64,000 bases of DNA from Neocallimastix lanati (nom. inval.) (GCA_016946835.1 JACVTC010000068.1:1-64000), one strand, 5' to 3'. Positions 10,741-22,430 are shown, numbered from the stretch's first letter. The notes: generated by a model not told the origin, from the letters alone. Translations and numbers: made by a program.

Positions 10741-12797
10741 TGATACGGGCTGGGGTTGAAACACTAAGATATTCAAAACAAAAAAATAAATATTAACACA
10801 TAACTATAAAAATAAATTTGGAAACAAGAAAAAAAATTAAATTTTAAAATATTCTTTATTTAAATTTAAAATTAAAATTATTTGTTCCAAGTATTAAAAA
10901 GAAAGAAATTTATTCTTCTTTTTATACTTTTATTTTAATACATTTTATTTATTATTAATATATTCTTTATAAAAAAAAAAACTATTATAACTATTTTATT
11001 TTAATTTTTAACTATTATTTTAAATTATTTTTTAAAAAAAAAAAAATAACATTTATTAAATAAAAATATAAAAAAATTAATTTGGAGCTTGTATCACGAA
11101 GGGCATTCCAGGCGGTAGCTTCTTCATGATATTGTTATTCAGAGAGAAAATTATACAGAATTGATATTTTCTGTATTTTAGATCATTTTTATTATTGGAA
11201 TTCTTCTGTATTTTAGTTCATTTTTATTTTAATAAAGATTTAATTTATTTTTAATTTTGTTTTATTTTTAGTTTATTTCAAAGGTTTTAGAAAATATTAT
11301 ACAGAAACTTATAATTCTGTATTTTACATCAAATATTTATTGAAATAGGTTTTTATTATTCTTAATATAAAAATAAGAATTAGTAATGATTTAAATATTA
11401 TATAATTTTTAATAAGAATATTTAGTAATAATTTTTATTATATTTAATATTAATAAAATATTTAATAATTATTTTTATTAGATTTGATATTAATAAAAGA
11501 TTTTAATAAGAATATTTAATAATAATTTTTATTATATTTAATATTAATAAAAGAATTTTATAAGAATATTTAATAATAATTTTTATTATAAAAGATTTTA
11601 ATAAGAATATTTAATAATAATTTTTATTATATTTGATATTAATAAAAGAAATTTATAAGAATATTTAATAATAATTTTTATCATATTTGATATTAATAAA
11701 AGATTTTAATAAGAATATTTAATAATAATTTTTATTAGATTTGATATTAATAAAAGAATTTTATAAGAATATTTAATAATAATTTTTATTATAAAAGATT
11801 TTAATAAGAATATTTAATAATAATTTTTATTATATTTAATATTAATAAAAGATTTTTATTAGAATATTTAATAATTTTTATTATATTTGATATTAATAAA
11901 AGATTTTAATAAGAATATTTAATAATAATTTTTATTATATTTAATATTAATAAAAGAATTTTATAAGAATATTTAATAATAATTTTTATTATAAAAGATT
12001 TTAATAAGAATATTTAATAATAATTTTTATTATATTTAATATTAATAATAGATTTTTATTAGAATATTTAATAATTTTTATTATATTTGATATTAATAAA
12101 AGATTTTAATAAGAATATTTAATAATAATTTTTATTATATTTAATATTAATAAAAGAATTTTATAAGAATATTTAATAATAATTTTTATTATAAAAGATT
12201 TTAATAAGAATATTTAATAATAATTTTTATTATATTTAATATTAATAAAAGATTTTTATTAGAATATTTAATAATTTTTATTATATTTGATATTAATAAA
12301 AGATTTTAATAAGAATATTTAATAATAATTTTTATTATATTTAATATTAATAAAAGAATTTTATAAGAATATTTAATAATAATTTTTATTATAAAAGATT
12401 TTAATAAGAATATTTAATAATAATTTTTATTATATTTAATATTAATAAAAGAATTATATAAGAATATTTAATAATAATTTTTATTATAAAAGATTTTAAT
12501 AAGAATATTTAATAATAATTTTTATTATATTTGATATTAATAAAAGATTTTTATTAGAATATTTAATAATTTTTATTATATTTAATATTAATAAAAGAAA
12601 TTTATAAGAATATTTAATAATAATTTTTATTATATTTAATATTAATAAAAGAAATTTATAAGAATATTTAATAATAATTTTTATTATATTTGATATTAAT
12701 AAAAGATTTTAATAAGAATATTTAATAATAATTTTATTTTATTATTATTAAGAGTATTTAATAGGAAATACAAGGTATTTAGTGACACCCCGTATCA
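10741..12797 (-). repeat. 5' LTR of family-A Ty3/Gypsy element, complete (2057 bp)
   Basis: Starts TGATACGGGCTGGGG on the plus strand and ends GTGACACCCCGTATCA, so the ends form inverted repeats. It matches 1-1897 along its length apart from five one-base homopolymer differences. It carries the same 200-bp higher-order array (landmarks at 11851, 12051 and 12251). Immediately beyond it at 12798 begins a SINE-like repeat. If TCAGT (12798-12802) is the target duplication, the unseen left flank of the element should also end in TCAGT. Confidence 0.93.
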
Positions 12798-12969
12798 TCA
12801 GTTAGTAAAATTAGAACTTTGGTTCAATGGTTAGTTACATCGACCATGACCAATACTTCATGGGTTCGACTCACACCTCAACCCATTTTGCATAAATAAT
12901 TATTTTATTAATTATTTTATTAATTATTAATAATATCTTCTTGAATATTCTTTCTGTATAAAATTATAG
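12798..12969 (+). repeat. tRNA-derived SINE-like repeat, copy 1
   Basis: About 172 bp homologous to 60315-60473. Near its 5' end are an RNA polymerase III A-box match, TGGTTCAATGG (12820-12830), and, 32 bp later, a B-box-like GGTTCGACTCA (12863-12873). An AT-rich body ends CTTTCTGTATAAAATTATAG. I could not fold a convincing complete tRNA cloverleaf, so this is a tRNA-derived or tRNA-like head rather than a functional tRNA gene. Its 5' edge coincides with the end of the family-A LTR, so the retrotransposon may have inserted in or beside it. Confidence 0.7.
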
Positions 12970-13610
12970 AAAGTTAAAGATTCTTTCGGTTCGTAATTCA
13001 ACCGAAATGAATTTAGAAATTCTTATTATATAAATTATTTTATTCTTTTTTGATAAGATTCATTTTCATCAATTAAAATCTATATTCTAGAAACTTTACA
13101 TTATTAATTATTACAAACATATTTCTAAATATTTCTTTAAAATTATTTTTACATGTTAAAACTGTTTTTCCGTTAAAAGTATAAATAGTGCGAACTTCAC
13201 GAATGAAAATATTTTTCTTCGTGCTTTTATTAATAATAATTAACGTATAAGTAATTCGAAATATTACCTTGTTGATTAATATTAATAATTATTTTAAATT
13301 TTATAATTAATAAAAAATATTTCTAATAAAACGAATTATTTATACAGATAGTGTAAACCTATTGAGTTTTCTCCTTTCTGTGTTTCTATATCTCATCCCG
13401 CCTTTACAATAGAAGCACCTCCGTTACAATTATTTAATAAAAATTAATAAAGATAAGTATTAATTATTTTACATTATAATTAAATAAATAATAAAATAAA
13501 ATAGCTTAATAAAATTATAGATTATTGCTATAATTTAGAATAGTTTAGAAATATTAGAATAGATTAATAGTAAAAATAATTTATTCTATAAAATTATTAT
13601 TGTTAAATAT
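12970..13610. other. AT-rich spacer, no gene seen
   Basis: About 640 bp without an open frame or clear repeat boundary. It contains TATA-like stretches (near 13180, AAGTATAAATAGTG) that could be old LTR promoter sequence, but I cannot pair it with another copy in the window. Confidence 0.4.
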
Positions 13611-13796
13611 CACAGTTATGTGTTTAATTACATTGTACATTATTCTACATTATTAAGTGTAAAATATTTTTTTATTCGATAATATAATGCAATGTAACGT
13701 TAAATGTTACCAATAATGCTAGACTAGAATATAAATATAAATAACATGTAATAACATATTCATAAATGAATAAGGTCTTTCTAAATGTAAAAGCAA

Positions 13797-13839
<43 letters not shown>

Positions 13840-13891
13840 ACACATAATAAAATATAAATATCATTTCTGAATTTAAGTGTTATATTTAACA
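13611..13891 (+). repeat. candidate 5' LTR of a Copia-type element
   Basis: Begins TGTTAAATATCAC and ends TATATTTAACA, directly before a primer binding site of the type seen in the Copia elements at 41006 and 53544. It includes an (AAAT)n microsatellite at about 13797-13841. The right boundary is fairly secure because of the PBS; the left boundary is only a TG match. No matching 3' LTR was found. Confidence 0.45.
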
Positions 13892-13905
13892 GATTAAGAA
13901 TCTCA
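13892..13905 (+). other. Copia primer binding site (tRNA-Lys anticodon-arm type)
   Basis: GATTAAGAATCTCA differs by one base from the PBS at 53544-53557 (GATTAAGAGTCTCA). Its complement resembles the anticodon arm of a tRNA-Lys(CUU), TGAGACTCTTAATC, not a tRNA 3' end. Confidence 0.6.
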
Positions 13906-14010
13906 ATGACTCAATAATTCATTAACAATTGTTGATATCAAAATCCAATATATTAAATATTAAACATTCATTAAATATTAAAATAAAGAAATATTGGCAG
14001 TCACATTAAA

Positions 14011-14355
14011 ATGACTAAATCAGATAATTCAACAGCTACGGGGATTTCTTCAAAAATTTCTTCAAAGACAACAAAAACTACAAATACATTTAGTACAACA
14101 ATGAACGATACTCTTGTCGAAGTAGAACCTCCAAAGACAACAAAGACTACAAATACATTTAGTACAACAATGAACGATACTCTTGTCGAAGTAGAACCTC
14201 CAAATATTCAAACCAACACAATTAATAAATTTCACATTCAAAACTTTAGAATTTCAAATGAAAACTTTCACAAATGGTATTCAGACTTAAAATTATTCCT
14301 TGATTCTGAAGTTTTACCAGTTTTACCACAAAATTCGGAAATTATCAATTCAAAG
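14011..14355 (+). pseudogene. N-terminal Gag fragment of a Copia element
   Basis: Starts MTKSDNSTATG about 100 bp after the PBS. It contains a duplicated 23-aa segment (KTTKTTNTFSTTMNDTLVEV...) and then HIQNFRISNENFHKWYSDLK, which resembles the N-terminus of Copia-type Gag proteins (a Trp in a 'NY..W...M' context). Around 14350 the sequence switches to Gypsy reverse transcriptase in another frame, so the rest of gag, protease and integrase are missing. I infer a chimeric or deletion junction. Confidence 0.6.
14064..14201 (+). repeat. 69-bp tandem duplication within gag
   Basis: Two head-to-tail copies, 14064-14132 and 14133-14201, with one visible substitution (AAA to AAG). The duplication keeps the frame and adds 23 residues. 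It looks recent. Confidence 0.9.
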
Positions 14356-17160
14356 TCATGCCTTTCGGACTTACTAACGCTCCAGCAACTTTTCAACGTG
14401 AGATGAACAAAATTCTCTTCCTTTTCATTGGTGATTTCGTTTTCAACTTCATTGACGATATCCTTATATACTCAAAATCTTTAGAAGAAGACCTCGAACA
14501 TATTGCTAAAGTACTCGCTGTTTTCAAAGAACACAAACTTAAGATCAATATTGAAAAATGTTCGTTTATGCAAACAGAAGTTGAAGTCCTCGGTCACAAA
14601 GTATCTGCAAAAGGTCTGAGCCCTCTTGATAGCAAGATTGAATCAATTAAAAATTGGAAACCTCCTTCAAACTTCCATGAATTACGGTCTTTCCTAGGGG
14701 CGATAGGTTATTATCGATATTTCATCGATAAATTTGCTCGAATCACTGCTCCTCTCTGCAAATTGTTAAGAAAATATGTTGAATTCCAATGGAATAAAGA
14801 GCAAAATGATAGCTTTAATATACTTAAAGAAAAATTAATGAATGCACCAATTTTAAAATTTCCATGTTTCGAGAAAGAATTATTATTCGAACAGATGCAT
14901 CGTATGATGGCATTGGTGGTGTCCTATTACAAAAAGATGATGAAACAAAAAAGAGCATCCTGTACACTATAAAAGTAGAACATTAACTAAACATGAAAGA
15001 AATTACGGAATTACAGATCTAGAAGGAACTGCTCTATTTTATTGTTTAACAAAATTTAGACCTTATATTATGGGAAATCCCATTAAAACAATAATCTATA
15101 CTGACCATAAACCCTTAGTAGGATTATTCAACAAGAAAGAACCAACAAGTGCTCGACAAACCAGATGGTGTTTAGCTATAAATCTTTTAGGTGTAGAAAT
15201 TCGATATGAACCTGGCAAAAAGAATGTTGTAGCTGATGTTCTTTCTCGAATGAAAAGTATAAATGATAAAAAAATATTGGCAACAAAACTCTCTTCAAAA
15301 GTTGATGAATCTTTATTATCTATAGTTGTAAAAGAATTTATGGAAGAAAAATTTACAACAATTGATGGAATTGAATACTTTGTAGATGGAAATACTTATA
15401 GGAAATTAATCACTAATACTAATAAAAAGGTCAAACTTATTCTTGAAGCTCATGGCATAGGACATGAAGGATATAATAAAACTTACCAACGATTACGAAA
15501 AAGTTACTATTGGAACAACATGGTAAACGATATTAAAAGAATTATTTCAAAATGCGAACAATGTCAATTAAATAGACCCAAAGCATACCCAGAACCAACA
15601 GAAGATATTCCTACAGAAGTTGAAGGACCTTTCACACATTTAGGTTTAGATATAATTGGACCTCTAGAGAAAACATCAAACAATAATAAATATATTTTGG
15701 TAATCGTGGACTATTATACTAAATGGGTAGAGGCCGAGCCAACTGAAAATGTAACTTCAAAAGAGGTAATAAGATTTTTAATTAATATAATCTCTCCTCA
15801 TGGTGTGCCTCAAATAATTACAACTGATAATGGTGTTCAATTCAATTCGGATATGACAAAAATGTTCCTAGATCTTTATGATGTGTATGTGAGGTTCAGT
15901 ACCTGTAAAGATGTGATTATCCCAATCACATTTTAAATTAAAAATTTTTCTTGTGTAATTCAAAAATGTAAATTATTCTTTGATTTATAAAATAATAAAC
16001 AAAGTAAATAAATCATATGAACTAAATTTTTGAATTATATTCTTTAAGCCACAAGATAAATTTTTAATGTAATAATTTTTATAAATTTTAATTCTGAGAA
16101 AATTATTGTTGTAAAATAATTTAAATGAATTAATTAAAGTTTAAAACAAAATAAATTAATAATTTATTTTGTGAAAATTAAGTTTCAAAATTTAATCATG
16201 ACTCCTTTAACATTGTTTTTAAATCGAAAATAAATAAAGACTTTACTTATAATATTAAAATAATAAATAGATAATAAATGTACTTAATTTTAATTATTTA
16301 GTATTTAGTTTAATTAATAATTATATTTTTCTAAATTTAGTTATAGTTTATAAATTTATTATTTAATAAAATTCATTAGGATAGTTTTATATTAAAATAT
16401 ATGTAATTTAAATAAAATAATGTATTATCAATGTATTTAGGAAAAGTATAAATAGAAGATACTTTTCACATTTTTTCTCGATGTAATTGTTATTTTTAAC
16501 AAATAACTATTAAATATTAATAAAATATATTTTAATAAAAAATTTTTTAATAAAATAAAATTTATTGTATTTTGTTATTGTAATCTATTTTTGTGTTTTC
16601 TTTTACAGTACCACTTATCATCCAGAAACGAACGGTCTTACAGAAAACCGAAATATAGAAATTGGAAAACTACTTAGACTTTTAGAAAATAAACAAAAAG
16701 AATGGGACGAAGTCTTACCATCCGCTTTATGGGCTCTTCGTACAACCAAAAATTCGGTTACTAATCACTCTAGCTTTGAACTTGTTTATGGACGAGAAGA
16801 CCAACAACCCTTTGAAATATCTGCTAGACCAACTAAAAGTGTAAACAAATCTTCGGATGAAATCCTATTGGAAAAATTTGTCAATCACTACTTATGGACT
16901 ATGGAAGCTGCGGCCATTATCAAAAATGCAAATAAATACTGGGCTACTCGTAGAGAACAAAAGAATAGTATGAATCAGGCCAAAAAAATAAAACCTGGTG
17001 ATTTAGTCTTAGTAAGGAATTTTACTCGAACCAAGTTAGAACCATATTTTGTTGGACCACTCCAAGTAATTAAGAAACAATTCAACACAGCAACATTGGC
17101 CGATCCTAAGTCGGGTATATAAATGAACCGCAATGTTCACTTGAAGAACATAATCAAGTT
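14356..17160 (+). pseudogene. decayed Ty3/Gypsy pol (RT to integrase), interrupted by a solo LTR
   Basis: Begins abruptly inside reverse transcriptase at MPFGLTNAPATFQRE. The catalytic motif is FIDD in place of YxDD. The frame breaks near 14900-15070 within RNase H; YTDHKPLVGLFNKKEP then resumes at about 15101. The integrase zinc finger (AHGIGHEGYNKTYQRL ... CEQCQLN) and core (GLDIIGP, TTDNGVQF) follow. At 15899 a 704-bp solo LTR interrupts the core. The frame resumes at 16608 with YHPETNGLTENRN and ends RNVHLKN after an in-frame TAA at about 17120. Sequence and domain order resemble family A, but without its Asn-rich linkers. The first half of RT, protease and gag are missing. Confidence 0.88.
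15904..16607 (+). mobile_element. solo LTR, chromovirus-related family, TSD GTACC
   Basis: Starts TGTAAAGATGTGATT and ends TTTTCTTTTACA. It is flanked by GTACC at 15899-15903 and 16608-16612. Its reverse complement matches 39647-40346 over its length. It carries TATAAATAG at 16447-16455 and the motif GATGTAATTGTTAT at about 16481-16493, both shared with the LTRs of the chromovirus at 31834-38867. It splits an integrase core, and the integrase frame matches up again across the target duplication. Confidence 0.95.
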
Positions 17161-17202
17161 TAACTCAGCTTCTGTATAGCTTGAGTCTTAGCGAGGGCAT
17201 CT
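17161..17202 (+). other. 3' end of decayed Gypsy element with polypurine-like tract
   Basis: Downstream of the last integrase codons lies AGCGAGGGCATCT, followed directly by TGTTAAGG. This layout resembles a PPT/3' LTR junction (compare AAGCGGGGAGATTA at 1898-1911). Confidence 0.45.
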
Positions 17203-18109
17203 TGTTAAGGAATGAACAAATAAATTTAATTTTATTATTTTTCATAAAAATAACTTAACCACTAAAATTTAATTATTTATTTCCTTACTTGGAGAACTTT
17301 CTTATGTTCTGCCAAATTATTACTAATATTAAATTTATTATTATTAATATAAATTCTTTATCGATATCAATACTTTATTATTAAAAATAATACTATATTA
17401 TTAATATCAATATTATTATCAATATCTAGTTTTATTAATATGATTTATTCTATTAATATTTTATTATTAAAGAAAATTTTATTTTACAAATATTACTAAT
17501 ACAGATTATTTATTATTAATAAAATTAATATAATTAATAATGATTTAAAAATATTTTATTTAAATCCATGATCCTTGTCATTAAAATTAGTAATACTTCC
17601 TTCCAAAATACACCCTATTTATAATAATATTAATAATAGATAATAATCTAAAATACTTTTATTTAAAAATAGTATGAAATTAAATAATACTCTATTACTA
17701 ATAGTTCTGTAAAAGTAATAAAATTATTTTTAAAATATATTATCACTACAATTAATAATAAATAGTTTAGAATTATATATAATAATTATTTATTATAATA
17801 GAATAGATTATGAATTTATAATTTAAATACAATTCAAACATATAACTCTAAAATATTCTAAAGAAATGGCTTGACCATTTCTAACGATAAAAAAAAATAT
17901 AAATAGATGAAAAAATTGTATTTTAAATAAATAATATTAAAAGATATAATCTTATTCAAAAAAAATTATATTATCTTTAGTTTTAATTGAATAATTTTTA
18001 TTAAATAAATAAATAAAATATTTTAAAAAGATATATTTTAATTTTTAATTTTTTTTTTATTTTAGTGTTTACTTCTATATTTATTATTAATCTGTCCCGA
18101 ACCTCAACA
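17203..18109 (+). repeat. possible 3' LTR of the decayed Gypsy element
   Basis: Bounded by TGTTAAGGAATGAAC after the polypurine-like tract and by CCCGAACCTCAACA just before another LTR. No second copy exists in the window because the 5' end of the element has been lost, so this rests on TG/CA ends and position only. It is AT-rich with no open frame. Confidence 0.4.
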
Positions 18110-18113
18110 AATA

Positions 18114-19106
18114 TGATACGGGGTGTCACTAAATACCTTGTATTTCCTATTAAATACTCTTAATAATAATTTAATAAAAATTATTATTAAATATTCTTAT
18201 AAATTTCTTTTATTAATATTAAATATAATAAATATTTATTATTAAATATTCTTACTAATTTCTTTTATTAATATCAAATATAATAAAAATTATTATTAAA
18301 TATTATTATAAATTTCTTTTATTAATATTAAATTTAATAAATATTATTATTAAATATTTTTTATTAATATCAAATATAATAAAAATTATTATTAAATATT
18401 CTTACTAATTTCTTTTATTAATATTAAATATAACAAAAATTATTACTAAATACTCTTATTAAAAATTATATATAATTTAAATCATTACTAATTCTTATTT
18501 TTATATTAAGTATAATAAAAACCTAATTCAATAAATATTTGATATATAATACAGAATTATAAGTTTCAGTATAATATTTTCTAAACCTTTAAAATAAACT
18601 AAAAATAAAACAAAAATCAAAAATAAATTAAATCTTTATTAAAATAAAAATGAACTAAAATACAGAAGAATTTCAATAATAAAAATGATCTAAAATACAG
18701 AAAATATCAATTCTGTATAATTCTCTCTCTGAAAACAATATCAAGAAGAAGCTACCGCCCTTCGTGATACAATCTCTAAATTAATTTTTATTTAATAAAT
18801 GTTATTTTTTTCAAAAAAAAAAAACAATTTAAAATAATAGTTAAAAATTAAAATAAAATAGTTATAATAGTTTTTTTTTTATAAAGAATAAATTAATGAT
18901 AAATAAAATGTATTAAAATAAAAGTATAAAAAGAAGAATAAATTTCTTTCTTTTTAATACCGGGGAACAAATAATTTTAATTTTAATTTTAATTTTAAAT
19001 AAAGAATATTTTAAAAATTAATTGTTTTTGTTTCCAAATTCATTTTTGTGTAATATCTATTTTTTTTGTTTTGAATATCTTAGTGTTTCAACCCCAGCCA
19101 GTATCA
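18114..19106 (+). mobile_element. short family-A LTR (993 bp), probably solo
   Basis: Begins TGATACGGGGTGTCAC and ends CAACCCCAGCCAGTATCA, the same termini as the 2057-bp family-A LTRs but in plus orientation. It shares their TTCTGTATAATTCTCTCT and CCTTCGTGATACAA blocks. It is less than half as long because the internal AT tandem array is much shorter, and it is clearly diverged in sequence. No clean 5-bp target duplication is visible. Confidence 0.85.
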
Positions 19107-20519
19107 AATGTGGTACGGGACACCCTAATAACTATGAAATAAACAATAAATTCAAGAATAAAGTTCAAAGATTAAATATTTAAAATTTTAAGAAATAAAC
19201 AACTATAATCTTAAATGAGAAAAAAAATATAAAAAAGATATAAATAAGAAAATAATTATAAAAGGGGGAGAGAGATTAGAAAGAAAAGAATAGGAGAGGA
19301 AAAAGATAAAAAAATGTAGTGTAGATAATAAGAAATAAAAATATATAGTTAGCTAGATGATAATAAAATGTAATAACTAAAATAATTTGTAATAAAATAA
19401 TATAATAAAAAAAAATATTAATAAAAAAAAATAATAAAAAAAATATTTTAATAATAAATAAATAAAAGTTATTAATTTTTGTGTTTATTCAATTTAGAAT
19501 AATTTATCTTAACTAGAGTAGTGTCAAAAAAAAAGCTCCAGGTACAATAACACATACCAAATGTGGTAAAGAATGAATAAATAACCTTTATTTTGTATAA
19601 AATATTATTAATAATTCTTTACTAAATTGTACTTTCCTATATTCTTGATAACCTAAACCTAATTACAAGTTTAAATTTGGTAAAGAATGAATTAATAACC
19701 TTTATTTTGTATAAAATATTATTAATAATTATTTATTAAATTGTACTTTCCTATATTCTTGATAACCTAAACCTAATTATAAAAATTAATTTATTTTGAT
19801 ATAAATTAATTTAAACTAACTTAAAAATATCAAAGAAAATAGTAAAAACTATTTTCTATATATTTATTTTATAATTATTTCTAATTAAATTATATTTAAA
19901 TATTATATTATTATATTTATAAAAATTAAAACAAAAATGAATTATTGATATAAAATTAATTCAATAATTCTATAAAATTATTTAAATTATAAACAATTAA
20001 TTATAGTTAAATTTATAAAAAAAATATTAATATCACAAGAAATTTTTAAAATATAAATATGTAACTTCAAGAAAAATATTAATTATTAATAAATAATAAA
20101 TAATTTTATTAAAAAAAATTTTTTTTATTAAATTTATTAAATCAAAGCAGGGTAACTCCCATCCCCCTCTGCTTGATTTAATTAGTCTACCAAAATTGGT
20201 GGAGATATCGGGGAAGAAGAAAAAGAAGAAGAAGAAGAAGAAGAAGAAGAAGAAGAAGAAGAAAAAGAAGAAAAAGAAGAAGAAAAAGAAGAAAAAGAAG
20301 AAGAAGGAACCTTGGAAGCTACTGGAACTTTTGGAAGTTATGGGAACTACTGGAACTACTAGAACTACTGGAACCATTAAAAAAATTTTTATAAATTAAA
20401 CTAAATAGATTTAAATTAAATTACATTAAAATTAATTAAATTTAAAAAAAAAATATATATTTTCACACTTTTATCATCATCATCATAATTTATTTTTTTA
20501 TTGTCATTGGTTTTTAGTG

Positions 20520-20550
<31 letters not shown>

Positions 20551-20574
20551 GTGTTATAAAAATTAACATCAGTT
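19107..20574. other. AT-rich retroelement debris with microsatellites
   Basis: No supportable gene. Contents: GTGGTACGGGACACCC at about 19111, reminiscent of an LTR start; a 114-bp tandem duplication (separate entry); a (GAA)n tract at 20213-20306 next to 9-bp (GGAACTACT)-like repeats to 20372; and (GTT)n(GGT)n at 20520-20550. The poly-Lys and poly-Phe reading frames across the GAA tract are microsatellite artefacts. Confidence 0.6.
19560..19787. repeat. 114-bp tandem duplication
   Basis: Two adjacent copies of a segment containing GGTAAAGAATGAAT (at 19565 and 19679) and ending CTAAACCTAATTA. A few substitutions separate them. No coding potential. Confidence 0.85.
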
Positions 20575-20890
20575 TTATTTGGTCTTCGCGTGCTCCAAAT
20601 AAAACTTTAAACTGAGAGTACTGCGTACTAAGCAGTTATAGATAATTCTATAATTGCGAGTGGTTTAATCGAGTGTTTGGAGAGGGGCCGATTACTAACT
20701 AATCGAACCCCGATTAGATATAGAGGTAAATACTGTTGGGAAGCAGAAATTACCCTATAGATCACTCATTATACGTTCAACACGGTTTGAGTACTCCTCC
20801 ACTTGACTCAGGCAAATTCACTTAGTATACCGAAATACTAAGGTCCCTCTGCGAGGTTGGCAGATTGTAATAGATAGTGGTTTTTCAAGT
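20575..20890. other. GC-richer island with several perfect hairpins
   Basis: About 315 bp with far more G+C than its surroundings and no open frame. Inverted repeats seen by eye: AGTAC-TGC-GTACT; TAATCG...CGATTA; and CTTAGTAT-accgaa-ATACTAAG (8-bp stem). This could be a structured non-coding RNA, a retroelement leader like 9680-10130, or the decayed core of a small element. It lies between two family-A LTR pieces in the same orientation (18114-19106 and 21155-21636), so it could be the interior of a non-autonomous element. Confidence 0.45.
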
Positions 20891-21154
20891 TGTATTAGGT
20901 TTGTTAATTTACCTTGTTTTTAATTAAGTTTATTTGTTTTTTTTAAGTTGTAATTATATAAACATAATAATAATTGTAATTGTAATTGTGAATCTTTTAA
21001 TAATAACCGATAACAAATAAATAAATAAAAAAAAATATATATATATATATAATAATGATGAAATTATTGAAAATAATGTAAATAGTGATAAAGAAAAGAA
21101 TAAAAATTTAATGAAAGAAAATAATGATAATAATAAAAATTCTATGAAATGATA

Positions 21155-21636
21155 TAACTAAAATACAGAAATTCTTCAATAACAAAAATGATCTAAAATA
21201 CAGATAACATCAATTCTGTATAATTCTATCTATGAAGACAATATCAAGAAGAAACTACCACAGGGAACGCCCTTCGTGATACAACCTCAAAATTTAATTT
21301 TATTAGTTTAGTTTAATAAATGTTTTTTTTTTAGCAATATAAAAATATTAAAAATAATATAAAATAATAGTAAAAAGTTAAAAATAAAATAGTTAGAATA
21401 GTTTTTTTTTATATAAAAAATATAATAAAGATAAATAAAATGTATTAAATAAAAGTATAAAAAGAAGAATAAATTTCTTTCTTTTTAATACTTGGAACAA
21501 ATAATTTTAGTTTTAAATTTAAATAAAGAATATTTAAAAATTAATTTTTTTGTTTCCGAATTTATTTTCATCTTTGTGTGTTAATAATTATTTTTTTGAT
21601 TTGAATATCTTAGTGTTTCAACCCCAGTCCGTATCA
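21155..21636 (+). repeat. family-A LTR fragment (3' part)
   Basis: Starts at AACTAAAATACAGAAATTC and continues to the typical end TTAGTGTTTCAACCCCAGTCCGTATCA. It is collinear with the last 480 bp of the LTR at 18114-19106. The 5' tandem array is absent. Confidence 0.85.
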
Positions 21637-21639
21637 AGG

Positions 21640-22430
21640 ATAATGAATTGCTTCTAAATGAAAATTACTGTTTACTACTTTCATTAAAAAAAGCACCAAT
21701 GTTAGTAAAGATCACGAGACTAACAAAGAAAAGAGTATTCATAATAGCCTTAAAAATTATCATTCACCTATTGCTTCACCTGCTTTTCAAAATGAAGAAG
21801 AACTGGAAACAAATTCAATTTCTAAACAGGTGACATATAAAATATATCCCTTGATCTCTTGATAATGGCTCAACTCTTAATTGGTTATGAAAAAAGCTAA
21901 GGAAAAAGCAATTCAAGATATAGAAAGAGCCAGTACTTTTGAAACGTCTATTGAAATTGTGAATATTGACAATAAGAATGTGAAGATTCCTGATCATGAA
22001 GAAAATAATATTACTTTAACCAAACCTATAACCAAATTCGTAAATAAAAAAGTAAAAAGTAAATAAGCCTCCAGGAACCAAGATTCCATAAGTACAATAA
22101 AAAATTCAAATGATAGCATACCATATATCATATGATGTAGTTAAAGATTTAAATACTACCAAATGTAATATCACATTTGAAGAACTATCTGAAGTTTCAC
22201 TAAAATTTAGATCTCATGTATATAAAGGTTTAAAGTTAGATATAAATAATGCTAAGATAGTTGGGTGCTATTGATAACGTCTGTGCAACTACTATAATGA
22301 TTAATAATCCCAATCATACATATAAAAGTAAATATAAAGAACCCAATAAAGATGATATAGCCATTCCAAATCAATTGTCGCAGTTAGTAATTGATGCACA
22401 TTTCAATAAAAATACACCCAATATTTAAAT
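21640..22430 (+). pseudogene. decayed Gypsy gag-pol junction remnant
   Basis: Short frames separated by stops. The recognisable stretch is YDVVKDLNTTKCNITFEELS at about 22120-22200, which corresponds to the pre-protease segment of family-A Pol (YNIVDDIGNKFANITIGQLL) and to SYYDVSEDLRSLKAY in the element at 60.2 kb. It lies directly downstream of the LTR fragment and in its orientation. Confidence 0.6.

Noticed and set aside
12820-12890. A functional tRNA gene
   Set aside because: A- and B-boxes are present, but the anticodon arm has a ten-base loop and the acceptor and T stems do not pair, so I call it a tRNA-derived repeat.
18109-19111. Target duplication around the short family-A LTR
   Set aside because: AAATA before and AATGT after do not match as a 5-bp duplication, and shifting the boundary gives only an imperfect six-base match.
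20196-20399. Open frames of about 30 lysines (plus) or phenylalanines (minus)
   Set aside because: They are translations of a GAA/AAG microsatellite with no conserved flanking protein.
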